Origin: an uncultured Lacinutrix sp.
Lineage (GTDB): Bacteria; Bacteroidota; Bacteroidia; Flavobacteriales; Flavobacteriaceae
Assembly (NCBI GenBank): GCA_937129145.1
Contig: CAKZMU010000009.1
Location: 1-64,000 of the forward strand
DNA: 64,000 nucleotides
Direction of reading: 5' to 3'
This document shows positions 9,498-19,020 of the stretch, piece by piece (the stretch's first letter is position 1; each line of letters starts with the position of its first letter). Below the pieces are notes generated by a model. It saw nothing but the letters and a program-made list of their open reading frames with translations. It was not told the origin of the DNA and did not search any database. The position numbers were made by a program, and so were the translations under genes.

Positions 9498-11327
9498 ATG
9501 AAAACAATTAATAGCTATGTAACCGCATTGCTCTTAGTATTAAGTGGTTACGCATCAATTGCACAAGAAACGCAAAACACCAAACAACTGGATTCTGTGG
9601 TCATTACATCTAGCAGAATAGATTTGCCATTTAAAGAAAACTCCCGAACCATTACTGTTATTTCTGCTCAAGATATTGCACAAAGCCCTGCAACCAATGT
9701 TACCGAACTGCTACAACAAGTCGCAGGCGTGGATATGAGACGTCGAGGCGTCAATGGTATGCAAGCCGATTTATACATTCGAGGTGGAAGCTTTGACCAA
9801 ACCTTGATTCTTATTGATGGCATAAAAGTGGAAGATGCACAAACTGGCCACCACACCATGAATATGGCTTTACCAATTGAAGTCATTAAACGCATTGAAA
9901 TCATAAAAGGCCCTGCGGCGAGGGTATTTGGGCAAAATGCTTTTACTGGCGCCATAAACATTGTTACGAAAAGCAGTACAGATACTGTTAATACGGTTGG
10001 GTTTCAAGTTGGGTCTTATAATCAACGACACTTTAATGGCACTACTGGAATTGATTTTAATACATCGTCGGTCATTGCTCATGCATCTGTAAATGCATCG
10101 GATGGTTATAGACATAATACCGATTTTAAGAATCAGAATTACTTTATAAAAGGAACATTTAATAAAAATAACACACCTATTAATCTTATTGGTTATTTTA
10201 CCGACCGTAAGTTTGGTGCCAATGGATTTTATGCGTCGCCTACGGCAATCAACCAATACGAAGAAACGCAAAGTAGTTTGGTTGGCGTAACATCTGTTTA
10301 CAAAAGCAACAACCTAACATTAAAACCTCGCTTATACTGGAAACGCAACCAGGATATGTATGTGTTTGTTAGGGACAACCCTTCTATTTACCGAAACCTG
10401 CATATTTCAAACAAGGTTGGTGCTGAGGTAAATGCATCGTATAAATCCAACATGGGAACTACTGGTTTTGGAGTAGATGTTGCTAAAGTCTATTTATCCA
10501 GTAATAATCTTGGAGACAGAGACCGTTTTATGGCAAATGTGTTTTTAGAACACCGTTTTACATTTGCCGATGATAAACTGGATGTAACTCCAGGAATCGC
10601 CATTAATTATTTTTCAGATTTTAAATTTCATGCATTCCCAGGCATCGATATTGGCTACCAAGTAAATGACAATTTAAAAATCTATGCCAACGCAGGTTAT
10701 ACGTATAGAATTCCAACATATACCGATTTATTTTACAGCGACCCAACAACCCTAGGAAATGAAAACTTAGACCCAGAAGAAGCTTTAACCGAAGAACTTG
10801 GGTTAAAATATTCCAAAGGAAATTTCTCTGGTTCTTTAGCTATATTCAATAGAGATTCTAACAACTTGATTGATTATGTAAAAGAAGCATCAGACGATTT
10901 ATGGGAAGCCACAAACATACAGGATTTAAACACTATTGGCTTAGAGGCCAATGCCTCTTTTAATTATAGTATGGGTGGTTTTAATCAAAATGTTACTTTA
11001 GGCTATACCTATTTAGATGAAGATTTAAAAGCATCAAATGTTAATTTCTCACGATACTCCATCAATTCGTTACAGCATCATGCTACAGCTACTTTTAGAA
11101 CACAGTTTTTAAAGAATTTTAGACAAAGTATTGCCTATAAATTTGCAAAACGTACTGTAGGAACGAATAACGATTATCATGTGGTTGATGTGAAAGCGAC
11201 TTTAGATTTGCAGTCTTTTGAAATTTCGCTCATTGGAAATAACATTTTTAATACTGAATATACCGAAACCAATTTAGTACCAATGCCAAAAGGGAATGTG
11301 TTATTGGATGTTAAGTATAAGTTTTAA
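9498..11327 (+). CDS. TonB-dependent outer-membrane receptor, BtuB-like size and plug
   Basis: A 609-residue outer-membrane transporter: signal peptide (to about ASIAQ), a TonB-box-like LDSVVITSSR, a plug domain (about 35-155, with TNVTELLQQVAGVDMRRRGV and IEIIKGPAARVFGQNAFTGA), then a 22-strand-type barrel ending in the aromatic LLDVKYKF. No carboxypeptidase-like N-terminal extension and no SusD partner are present, which favours a vitamin or metal-complex substrate over a glycan. Length is close to BtuB, and the leader resembles a cobalamin riboswitch, so cobalamin is a reasonable but unproven substrate. Neighbouring genes give no B12 context. Confidence 0.85.
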   Translation: MKTINSYVTALLLVLSGYASIAQETQNTKQLDSVVITSSRIDLPFKENSRTITVISAQDIAQSPATNVTELLQQVAGVDMRRRGVNGMQADLYIRGGSFDQTLILIDGIKVEDAQTGHHTMNMALPIEVIKRIEIIKGPAARVFGQNAFTGAINIVTKSSTDTVNTVGFQVGSYNQRHFNGTTGIDFNTSSVIAHASVNASDGYRHNTDFKNQNYFIKGTFNKNNTPINLIGYFTDRKFGANGFYASPTAINQYEETQSSLVGVTSVYKSNNLTLKPRLYWKRNQDMYVFVRDNPSIYRNLHISNKVGAEVNASYKSNMGTTGFGVDVAKVYLSSNNLGDRDRFMANVFLEHRFTFADDKLDVTPGIAINYFSDFKFHAFPGIDIGYQVNDNLKIYANAGYTYRIPTYTDLFYSDPTTLGNENLDPEEALTEELGLKYSKGNFSGSLAIFNRDSNNLIDYVKEASDDLWEATNIQDLNTIGLEANASFNYSMGGFNQNVTLGYTYLDEDLKASNVNFSRYSINSLQHHATATFRTQFLKNFRQSIAYKFAKRTVGTNNDYHVVDVKATLDLQSFEISLIGNNIFNTEYTETNLVPMPKGNVLLDVKYKF

Positions 11328-11369
11328 ATCTATACTTTTGGTTCGCAATAGAAATATTTAGCAGCCTAA

Positions 11370-12491
11370 ATGATAAACAAACAACAAAAGCACCTATGGT
11401 TCTATCCAATTATATTTGGATTGCTAGGTGCTTTTTTAGGTTTAATAATTCGTTACTTTTTTACGCAAACTGCTCTCAGTTTTCCTTTAAAAAATCTTAT
11501 TCATTCACATTCGCATGTAATGCTATTAGGTTTTTTGTTCAACTCCTTGATAGTGCTTGTATGGACTCATTTTTCAAAAGGGATTGACAAAATATCTAAA
11601 AGATATTTTTTAGCACTTCAGATTTGTATTGGAGGCATGTTAATAACATTTATTATTCAAGGGTATGCGTTATTTTCAATACTATTTTCAACCCTACATT
11701 TATGGATTAGTTACATCTTCTTGATTAGATTATGGAAGCGTTTAGAGGGACACAAACAACTCGTTTCTTTAATTAAATTAGGAATCATTTTCCACTTTAT
11801 ATCCTCAATTGGGCCTTATTGTTTAGGACCTTTAATGGTGTTTGATATGCAAGAATCTCCTTGGTATCAACAGGCTATATTCTTCTATTTGCATTTTCAG
11901 TATTTTGGGGCTTTTTTTGTTTGGTTATTGGCAGTTTATTTAAAAAATACATCTGTTACAATACCAAAAAAACATGTTTTACTAATTGGCTTAAGTCTTA
12001 TTGGGCTCTATGTACACTCATTAGATTATAACTTTAACCATTGGACCATTCAATTAATTGGTAGCATTAGCTCCATACTGTTTTCGTTCGTTTTATTGAG
12101 TTTTATAAAGCAAATAAGACATGCAAAAAAAGCGTATCAAAATATCTATTGTATATTATTGGCTATTGGTTTTTGTAACATTTTAGGAAGCTTTCCACAA
12201 ATTGTAAGTCTTGTAGAAACCAACCATTACTTACTCATTGCTTGGTTACATTTTCTATTTTTAGGTTTGTTTGTCCCTTTTATTTGGATAACGTTACCTT
12301 TAAAACTCAGCTATAAAACTTGGTTGATATATGCTTTGTTTGTGTTGGTTTCTGAAGTACTGCTTATCTTTCCAAATACAGCGTATAATTTATTAAAAAC
12401 ACCTATAACACAACAGCTGTTAGTAGCATATTTTGGTGTTTTTTTGTGTATTACTTTTGTGCATTTAAAGTTTATTTTTAGAAAAAATTGA
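11370..12491 (+). CDS. Polytopic membrane protein with HSHSHV motif (heme-copper-oxidase-like fold suspected)
   Basis: A 373-residue membrane protein with about 11-12 hydrophobic segments. Near the N-terminus, at the end of the loop before the second segment, is NLIHSHSHVMLLGF (His45, His47, His49). This resembles membrane proteins distantly related to cytochrome oxidase subunit I or NnrS, in which such histidines may bind heme or metal. No complete set of oxidase ligands is evident, so an oxidase function is not claimed. It follows the TonB receptor by 42 bases on the same strand and may share its transcript. Confidence 0.6.
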   Translation: MINKQQKHLWFYPIIFGLLGAFLGLIIRYFFTQTALSFPLKNLIHSHSHVMLLGFLFNSLIVLVWTHFSKGIDKISKRYFLALQICIGGMLITFIIQGYALFSILFSTLHLWISYIFLIRLWKRLEGHKQLVSLIKLGIIFHFISSIGPYCLGPLMVFDMQESPWYQQAIFFYLHFQYFGAFFVWLLAVYLKNTSVTIPKKHVLLIGLSLIGLYVHSLDYNFNHWTIQLIGSISSILFSFVLLSFIKQIRHAKKAYQNIYCILLAIGFCNILGSFPQIVSLVETNHYLLIAWLHFLFLGLFVPFIWITLPLKLSYKTWLIYALFVLVSEVLLIFPNTAYNLLKTPITQQLLVAYFGVFLCITFVHLKFIFRKN

Positions 12492-12570
12492 AGGGTTTTT
12501 ATAATTTTACCACTACAAAACAGTTTAATGTTTTTAAGCGAGTAGTTTTACTAAAAAAGGTTGATAGCCA

Positions 12571-13449
12571 ATGAAATTAAATCTTCAAGATGTCCCTCGT
12601 GTAAAAACCATTACAAAAGAGGACTTTATAAATCACTACTTTAAACCACAAAAACCTGTGGTTATAGAGCGTTGCATTGAAGATTGGCCTGCTTATTCTA
12701 AATGGAATTTAGACTACATAAAAGCTATTGCTGGCGATAAAACAGTCCCTTTATATGATGACAGACCTGTAGATTATAAAGATGGTTTTAACGAGCCTCA
12801 TGCCACCATGAAGATGAGCGACTATGTAGATTTGCTTAAAAAAGAACCTACGAAATACCGCATTTTTCTGTGGAATATTTTAAAAGAAGTACCGCAGCTT
12901 CAAAACGATTTTAAGTATCCAGACTTTGGCTTAAAACTCATGAAAGGCTTACCAATGTTGTTTTTTGGCGGAAAAGACTCGCACACGTTTATGCATTACG
13001 ACATCGATTTGGCAAATATCTTTCATTTTCATTTTGAAGGTGAAAAGCACTGCATTTTGTTTGACCAAAAACAGAACAAGCACTTGTATAAAATTCCGCA
13101 TTCACTTATAACGCGAGAAGATATTGATTTTTCAAATCCAGATTTTAAAAAATGGCCAGCTTTAAAAAGCGCACAAGGCTATGTTGCTAACCTAAAACAT
13201 GGCGAAGTATTGTATATGCCAGAAGGTTGGTGGCATTACATGCGCTATATTACACCAGGGTTTTCCATGAGTTTACGTGCCATTGCTAGAAACCCAAGAA
13301 ACTTAGGAAAAGCCATTTACAATGTGCTTATTATGCGAAGCTTTGATAATGCAATGCGGCGCATAAAAGGACAAAAATGGATAGACTGGAAAAACGACCA
13401 AGCAATTTACAGAACACACAAGAAGTTAAGCAATACACAAAAAAAATAA
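12571..13449 (+). CDS. Cupin-like/JmjC-type iron(II) 2-oxoglutarate oxygenase
   Basis: A 292-residue soluble protein of the cupin-8 group, relatives of JmjC hydroxylases. The N-terminus has YFKPQKPVVIERCIEDWPA, the usual opening of this family. The iron triad is visible as HxD in FMHYDIDL (His142, Asp144) and His222 in PEGWWHYM. A lysine in GEKHCILF fits the 2-oxoglutarate or strand position. The target, protein or small molecule, cannot be told. The neighbours are a membrane protein upstream and a small outer-membrane protein downstream. Confidence 0.85.
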   Translation: MKLNLQDVPRVKTITKEDFINHYFKPQKPVVIERCIEDWPAYSKWNLDYIKAIAGDKTVPLYDDRPVDYKDGFNEPHATMKMSDYVDLLKKEPTKYRIFLWNILKEVPQLQNDFKYPDFGLKLMKGLPMLFFGGKDSHTFMHYDIDLANIFHFHFEGEKHCILFDQKQNKHLYKIPHSLITREDIDFSNPDFKKWPALKSAQGYVANLKHGEVLYMPEGWWHYMRYITPGFSMSLRAIARNPRNLGKAIYNVLIMRSFDNAMRRIKGQKWIDWKNDQAIYRTHKKLSNTQKK

Positions 13450-13450
13450 A

Positions 13451-13458
13451 TATCTTTG
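13451..13458 (+). promoter_or_regulatory. Promoter -7 box for the gene at 13484
   Basis: TATCTTTG exactly matches TAnnTTTG and ends 25 bases before the start at 13484. No good -33 TTTG is seen at the expected distance. Confidence 0.4.
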
Positions 13459-13483
13459 TGCTCTAACCTTAAACTCAAAAAAA

Positions 13484-13975
13484 ATGAAAAAATTACTTAC
13501 AACCATTATGTTATTAAGCGTGTATTTTGTTAGTGCGCAAGCTTACCAAGGAAAAGGAGATGATAAATTTCAAATAGGCGCTAATGTTCAAAACAATGCC
13601 ACAGGCATAAATGTAAGTTACGACTTTGGTGTTGGCGAAAATATTTCTTTAGGATTTTCTTCTGTATATGCTTTAGGTATTGATGAAAATCTAGATGCAG
13701 ATTTTGGAGACCGTTTTGATTTAAAAGCACGTTTTAATGCTAACTTAGGAAATGTGGTTAAAATTGATGAAAATTTTGATATTTACCCTGGCTTAAGTTT
13801 TGGTTTAAAAAACTTTGGAGGCCATTTAGGGATGCGCTATTTTTTCTCTGATGGTTTTGGTGTTTTTACCGAGTTTAATACACCAATTGCCAAATATAAA
13901 TCTGAAGCACTTACCCTCGCCGAAAAAACACACAATCAATTTACAATGAGTTTTGGAGCTACTTTTAATCTTTAA
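13484..13975 (+). CDS. Small outer-membrane beta-barrel-like protein (DUF6646 type)
   Basis: A 163-residue exported protein with a signal peptide (MKKLLTTIMLLSVYFVSAQA) and alternating glycine/aromatic strands (NISLGFSSVYALGI, HLGMRYFFSDGFGVFTEF), ending in FNL-like barrel closure (SFGATFNL). It resembles small flavobacterial outer-membrane proteins placed in DUF6646. Function unknown. It has its own -7 box. Confidence 0.7.
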   Translation: MKKLLTTIMLLSVYFVSAQAYQGKGDDKFQIGANVQNNATGINVSYDFGVGENISLGFSSVYALGIDENLDADFGDRFDLKARFNANLGNVVKIDENFDIYPGLSFGLKNFGGHLGMRYFFSDGFGVFTEFNTPIAKYKSEALTLAEKTHNQFTMSFGATFNL

Positions 13976-13992
13976 TAGGCGTTGTTAAACGA

Positions 13993-14622
13993 ATGGATAT
14001 AAACACTTTAATAGCAGGTTTCGTCGGGTCTCTAATTGGTGTTTTCCTTTCTGGAACATATGGTCGAATTACTACTGCTTTTAAATTAAACCGAATAAGG
14101 AAAATTATAATTAATAGCTTTCAAGCGATTTCAATTCCTAAATGTGAAAAGTATATTGAAGATATTAATCAAGCAATAGAATTCGTAGAAAATTTTTCGA
14201 TTAAGAAAACCATAAAAGAAGAAAAAACATTGGATTATATGCCAATGTTTAATTCAGATATACTTAAAAGCATTAATCCTGAAGTCCTCCTTCAAACTTC
14301 CTTTAAAGCAAAAACTCATAGTGATTTAATTGAAATTGCATATACAATAGACTTTCTAAAAACACATATGGCTGTTGATAAAATGGCTTCATTTAAAGAA
14401 AAAGTAGTTGAGCATTTAAAAGAGAAAGAAATAGAAAATAGTGAACTTTATAATCATTTGCTTACTTGTTCCTTTTACAGAAAATTAAAAGAAAATGTGT
14501 TATCTGATTTAAAACTAAAAATTGAAACCTCGAAGGAGTTAAATATTGAGCAAAGAAAAATAGTCAATGACTTAAAGGGAAAGTCTTTTATTTGGATTAT
14601 GAAATACATTTGGAGGCAATAA
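13993..14622 (+). CDS. Uncharacterised membrane-anchored protein
   Basis: Not recognised. The 209-residue product has one N-terminal membrane segment (about residues 4-24, LIAGFVGSLIGVFLSG) followed by a lysine- and glutamate-rich, mainly helical cytoplasmic part. It ends in a tryptophan/aromatic tail (SFIWIMKYIWRQ) that may touch the membrane. It starts 17 bases after the previous gene. Confidence 0.55.
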   Translation: MDINTLIAGFVGSLIGVFLSGTYGRITTAFKLNRIRKIIINSFQAISIPKCEKYIEDINQAIEFVENFSIKKTIKEEKTLDYMPMFNSDILKSINPEVLLQTSFKAKTHSDLIEIAYTIDFLKTHMAVDKMASFKEKVVEHLKEKEIENSELYNHLLTCSFYRKLKENVLSDLKLKIETSKELNIEQRKIVNDLKGKSFIWIMKYIWRQ

Positions 14623-14649
14623 ATCTACTGCCACTTACGAAAACTATAC

Positions 14650-14664
14650 CTTCGACAAGCTCAG
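14650..14664. repeat. REP-like fragment
   Basis: CTTCGACAAGCTCAG is a stretch often found inside short repeated extragenic palindromes of many bacteria. It lies in the 148-base gap between 14622 and 14771; its partner arm is degraded. Confidence 0.4.
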
Positions 14665-14770
14665 TAGTCAAGCATATTTCCTGTTTGGTTTGAATTTGCT
14701 AAATTAGTTGTATAAAACATGCAACTAAATCATACAAGAACACGTTAGCTTTTATTTAAAAATCACCTCA

Positions 14771-16051
14771 ATGAATAGAAAAGATTTTATTTCAAAATTA
14801 CCTGGCGTTTTTTTTATACCAGAAATCATAAACGGAATGGGTATGCCGAACCTTGAAGACTTTGAATATTCAGATAGTTTAATAAATGAAGATAAAACTT
14901 GGAAAAAAGTACGTAGTCACTTTCAAATTGATAAAAATTTTGTTGATTTAAGAGCATTTGCAGCAAGCCCTATACCCAAACAGACACTTGAACAATTTGT
15001 TCAAAAGTATAGCCATATACAGTCCTTTCCATCAGACCGAAATCACGAAATTGCTGAAGGAAATAAAGAATTACTGAGAGTGAAAATTGCGCAAAATTTA
15101 AATTGCTCCTTTGAAGAAGTTGCAATAATGAGAAGTACAACAGAAGCTCTTAATAATGCACTAATGGGTATTAAACTTAACAGAGGAGATGAAGTTTTAG
15201 CATCTATCCATGAATACGATAGTATGATGGCTACTTTAGTACAAAGACAAAAAAGAGAAGGAATTAAAGTTACGAAAGTTAAAATACCTTATAAACCGGA
15301 TTCTAAGGAACAAATATTAGAATGTTTTAAGAAAAGTGTTACACCAAAAACAAAACTGATATTAATTTCTCACATAGTTTGGATTAGTGGTCAAATCTAT
15401 CCTATTGAGGAAATTTGTCAATGGGCAAGAAAAAAAGGTATATTAACCGTAATAGATGCTGCTCAAAGCTTTTCGCATATAGAAACTGATGTTACAAAAA
15501 TAGATTGTGATTATTTGGGTGCTTCACTTCATAAATGGTGTGCTGCCCCTCTTGGAACAGGTTTTCTTTATATAAAAAAAGAAAATATTTCCAATACGTA
15601 TCCCTTATTTGGGAGCTACAACTACGAGGCTAATGCCCCAAGAATAGAAAAATTTGAAAATTTCGGCTCTATTACACCCGTTTTTAATGCTAGTATAAAT
15701 AGCCTTGATTATTGGACCAACCTTGGGGTTGATAAAAAAAGGCTAAGAACTCAATTTTTAAAAAGCTATTTGGCGGACAAGCTAAAAAACATAAACGAAG
15801 TAGAAATAGCGACCAATTTAGAACCTGATAATTCTTGTGGTATAGTTTATTTCAGGATAAAAAATAAAAGTGCATACGACATAAGAAAAAAACTTTATAG
15901 TCAATTTAAAATTTCTGTACAATCTATCGAAAATTATAAAAATTTGTATGTTGATTATAATGATGTGAACTGTATTGGTGTATCTACTCCAGTTTTTATT
16001 TTACAAAAGCAATTAGATTATTTTATTGACAGCTTAAAAAAATTAGTTTAA
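14771..16051 (+). CDS. Class V PLP aminotransferase (isopenicillin N epimerase / cysteine desulfurase-like)
   Basis: A 426-residue fold-type I PLP enzyme. The PLP lysine is Lys255 in ASLHKWCAAPLGTGFLY, the pyridine-nitrogen aspartate is Asp229 in VIDAAQSF, and the phosphate-binding threonines lie in MRSTTEALNNAL. The N-terminus MNRKDFISKL resembles the twin-arginine start found in exported relatives but has RK instead of RR, so export is doubtful. Relatives act as epimerases, desulfurases or kynureninase-like enzymes; the reaction here is unknown. It is a single gene convergent with recX. Confidence 0.82.
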   Translation: MNRKDFISKLPGVFFIPEIINGMGMPNLEDFEYSDSLINEDKTWKKVRSHFQIDKNFVDLRAFAASPIPKQTLEQFVQKYSHIQSFPSDRNHEIAEGNKELLRVKIAQNLNCSFEEVAIMRSTTEALNNALMGIKLNRGDEVLASIHEYDSMMATLVQRQKREGIKVTKVKIPYKPDSKEQILECFKKSVTPKTKLILISHIVWISGQIYPIEEICQWARKKGILTVIDAAQSFSHIETDVTKIDCDYLGASLHKWCAAPLGTGFLYIKKENISNTYPLFGSYNYEANAPRIEKFENFGSITPVFNASINSLDYWTNLGVDKKRLRTQFLKSYLADKLKNINEVEIATNLEPDNSCGIVYFRIKNKSAYDIRKKLYSQFKISVQSIENYKNLYVDYNDVNCIGVSTPVFILQKQLDYFIDSLKKLV

Positions 16052-16102
16052 TTGTACTATAGTTAGGTTAAACACAAAATTTTAGGGTTTTCTATTTTGC
16101 CT

Positions 16103-16579
16103 TTATTCAACCAACTCATTCACCTTGTCATACACCAAAAAAGATTCCCACCCTCTATACAATAAATAATCTGCTAGTTTTTTCTTTTTCTTGTACTTGT
16201 TTTTTTCTTTTATGGCATCACATCGTTTTTGTGCCAAAACATTAAAAATTGTCATGTACTCGGCCTCATCTATTTCAGCAAGCGCTTGATTTATATTGGT
16301 TTTAGAAATGTCTTTTTTCTTTAATTCTAGTGATAAACGACGTTTTCCCCATTTTTTTATTTTCAGCTTCCCACTTACAAACGCTTTGGTGTAACGCTCT
16401 TCATTTAAAAAATTGTGCTCTAATAAATGTACTATAATTACATCGATTGCTTCAGGAATCATATGCATATCCCTTAGTTTTTGAGCTACTTCTTTATGGC
16501 AGCGTTCTTGGTAAGCACAATAATATTCAAGCTTTTTTTTAGCCTCTTCAACGGTATAAGTACGTTTTTTTAACATCAA
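16103..16579 (-). CDS. recX: Regulatory protein RecX
   Basis: RecX binds RecA filaments and limits recombination. The 158-residue protein shows the three-helix repeats of the family: RTYTVEEAKKKLEYYCAYQERCHKEVAQKL, then FLNEERYTKAFVSGKLKIKKWGKRRLSLEL. It is the last gene of the minus-strand run porZ-recO-receptor-recX and starts 38 bases after the receptor stop. recA itself is not in the window. Confidence 0.93.
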   Translation of the reverse strand: MMLKKRTYTVEEAKKKLEYYCAYQERCHKEVAQKLRDMHMIPEAIDVIIVHLLEHNFLNEERYTKAFVSGKLKIKKWGKRRLSLELKKKDISKTNINQALAEIDEAEYMTIFNVLAQKRCDAIKEKNKYKKKKKLADYLLYRGWESFLVYDKVNELVE

Positions 16580-16617
16580 TCAAAAATAATAAAAGAAAGA
16601 GGTCTTTTTGGAGTATT

Positions 16618-19017
16618 CTACAAACTATACTTCAATGATAAAATAACATTAGTCCCTGGTGCAGCAATACCAGAAGAATAGGGTCTATACAACTGGTTGG
16701 TAATATTTTCGACTGTGGCAATTAAAGATGTTGATGGACTTAAATGGTATTGAGACCTTAAATTTATGGTGTACCAAGATGGTGCGTAAGGATTTCCGTT
16801 ATCATCTAAAGCAAAAATATAATCGGCTAACGACGATGCTAATTGGTTGCTAGACAACTCACTATTGTAATTTATAAAAGCATCCCATTTTAATTTGTTC
16901 TTTTCCCAAATTAAGTGCGTGTTCCCAAAGTTTGGGGCTACGTGCCTTACAGGAACTTCTATGCCATCTTTATCTTCTTCGGTACCTCCAACAATACTAT
17001 ATTGAGAGGTTAGCTTTAAATTGTCATTAAACGATATTTTAACACCAGCTTCAAAACCATAAATCCATGCTTTGGATGCGTTTTGTATGGCTTGTATGTC
17101 GCTTAATTCACCATCGTACATCATTTGGGTTTCTCCGTTTACTTCAAAATCACGCCTAACCAATGCGTTATCAAGATACGTGTAATAAGTTGCTAAATCG
17201 AACACCACACTTTCGTTAAAGTTTAAAACCAAACCTAATTCTCCTCCATAAGCATATTCTGGTTTTAAATTTGTGTTTGGAACCACAACAGAACCTGGTT
17301 TAGAATCAAACACTTTCCCAACATCATCAATATTTGGTGCCCTAAATGCTGTAGAGGCATTTAACTTCCATAATATTGTTTTATTTGGCGCCCAACTCAT
17401 TCCTGCAGTTCCTGTAAATGCGCCTGTATTAATACTCACATCATTAAACGGAAGGTTTAAAAAAGCATTATTTTCGTCTAAATTGGCTTTTATGGATATA
17501 TGATTAAACCTAATCCCTGATTGAAAAGTAAATTTCTTATTCGGACTATATTTATAGCTCACGTATGGAGCCATAGATTGCCATGTAGAACCATGAGGAT
17601 ATCTCGTTGCTATTGGTTGTGATGTGCCATTGGAAACAGACGTTTCCTTTGCAGTTGAGCCTACAGTATTGTAAATATATTCTGCGCCATAAAATAATCT
17701 TGAAGTTTCAGACAGTGATTTTTCAAAATCTAAATTGGCAGTTAATACATCTACATTTTCCTCTCTAATTCTTCTGGAATCTGAATACAAGTTTCTATCT
17801 ATCCTACTTTCTTGAAAGTTTTGATAGGCGGCTGCAATCTTGAAATTATCATATAAATTGGACTTACTGCTTAAGGTGGTCATTTTAATGTTTCCCATAA
17901 ACCATTTTTGTGGGCCATAATTCCACTCTGCTGAACGCAGTTCATTGTCTCTATACCTTATGAGCCTATCATAACGAGGATAATCGGATGTTGCCGAATA
18001 ATGCAATCCTAAATCGAAATGCAATTTATCGTTGGCTTTATAATGAATTTTTTCGAGCAAGTTTATTTGATTATAGCCTGTAAATTTTTGTACTCTGGGG
18101 TCGCTGTTTTGAATAACAACGTCAACGCCATTTGTGGTTTGTACATACTCGTTACGCAAATAATCGTTGGGTCCAAATTTTCCCATTTTTAAATCATCAA
18201 AATCGGTATAGCTAACACTTGTTAAAAACGCCCAATTTTTATACCCTAAATTAACATCTATATGACCTGTTTTTTCTTTTGAAGCCGACGCATACCTAAC
18301 AATAGTATTTGCTTTTAACAGCAAGGAGTCCGATTGTGATAGTTTTGGGTTTTTTGTGTAAAAATTCATAACACCACCTATGGCATCGCTACCGTAAATA
18401 ACCGAGCCTGCTCCTAGAATCACCTCAGTATTTTGAATGGCAAAAGGGTCTATAGATATGACATTTTGTACATTTCCGCCTCTAAAAATGGCTGTGTTCA
18501 TTCTAACATCATCAACCGAAATTAGAAGTCTGTTTGTAGAAAACCCTCTTATTAAAGGGCTTCCACCACCCATTTGACTTTTTTGAATAAAAATTTGTCC
18601 TGAGTTTTGAAGCAAATCGGCACTTGTTTGTGGGTTGCTAAATACGATATCCTCCGCTTTAATGCTCATGATTTTTTGAGGCACTTCCCTTTTGCTTTGC
18701 TCAAACTTTGACGCTGAAATTACAATTTCATCTAAGTCTTGCGATTTGGACTTTAAATAAATAATATTTGAAATATGTGACTTAACAAGCGTGGTAGTGA
18801 TATGCGTAATATGCTGGAACGTGATTCTTTCGTTTTCTGAAAAAATATCAAGTGTTATTTTACCGTCAAACCCCGAAATAACACTCTTTGTTTTACTGGT
18901 ATTATATGCTGCTACACCAGTAATTGGTTCGCTTGTTGTTGCATCTAAAACTGTGATTTCCTGGGCGCTTGCGAAGAGACAAAAAAAACATAAAAAAAAG
19001 AAACAAAGGCTTCTCAT
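16618..19017 (-). CDS. TonB-dependent receptor with N-terminal carboxypeptidase-like domain
   Basis: A 799-residue outer-membrane receptor: signal peptide to about FASAQ, a short CarboxypepD-reg-like domain (about 20-95), a TonB box (LDEIVISASK) and a plug with LLQNSGQIFIQKSQMGGGSPLIRGF and MNTAIFRGGNVQNV, then the barrel. The plug resembles hemoglobin, heme or transferrin-type receptors, where the FRxGN region is typical, so an iron or heme ligand is plausible but unproven. It lies three bases after the recO stop in the same operon. Confidence 0.87.
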   Translation of the reverse strand: MRSLCFFFLCFFCLFASAQEITVLDATTSEPITGVAAYNTSKTKSVISGFDGKITLDIFSENERITFQHITHITTTLVKSHISNIIYLKSKSQDLDEIVISASKFEQSKREVPQKIMSIKAEDIVFSNPQTSADLLQNSGQIFIQKSQMGGGSPLIRGFSTNRLLISVDDVRMNTAIFRGGNVQNVISIDPFAIQNTEVILGAGSVIYGSDAIGGVMNFYTKNPKLSQSDSLLLKANTIVRYASASKEKTGHIDVNLGYKNWAFLTSVSYTDFDDLKMGKFGPNDYLRNEYVQTTNGVDVVIQNSDPRVQKFTGYNQINLLEKIHYKANDKLHFDLGLHYSATSDYPRYDRLIRYRDNELRSAEWNYGPQKWFMGNIKMTTLSSKSNLYDNFKIAAAYQNFQESRIDRNLYSDSRRIREENVDVLTANLDFEKSLSETSRLFYGAEYIYNTVGSTAKETSVSNGTSQPIATRYPHGSTWQSMAPYVSYKYSPNKKFTFQSGIRFNHISIKANLDENNAFLNLPFNDVSINTGAFTGTAGMSWAPNKTILWKLNASTAFRAPNIDDVGKVFDSKPGSVVVPNTNLKPEYAYGGELGLVLNFNESVVFDLATYYTYLDNALVRRDFEVNGETQMMYDGELSDIQAIQNASKAWIYGFEAGVKISFNDNLKLTSQYSIVGGTEEDKDGIEVPVRHVAPNFGNTHLIWEKNKLKWDAFINYNSELSSNQLASSLADYIFALDDNGNPYAPSWYTINLRSQYHLSPSTSLIATVENITNQLYRPYSSGIAAPGTNVILSLKYSL

Positions 19018-19020
19018 ATC

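Noticed and set aside
9668-10271. Long antisense reading frames within the TonB receptor gene
   Set aside because: They lie opposite a clear receptor gene and their products have no recognisable features; they are shadows of its codon pattern.
14771-16051. Twin-arginine export of the class V aminotransferase
   Set aside because: The start reads MNRKDF and not RR, and no clear hydrophobic core or cleavage site follows.
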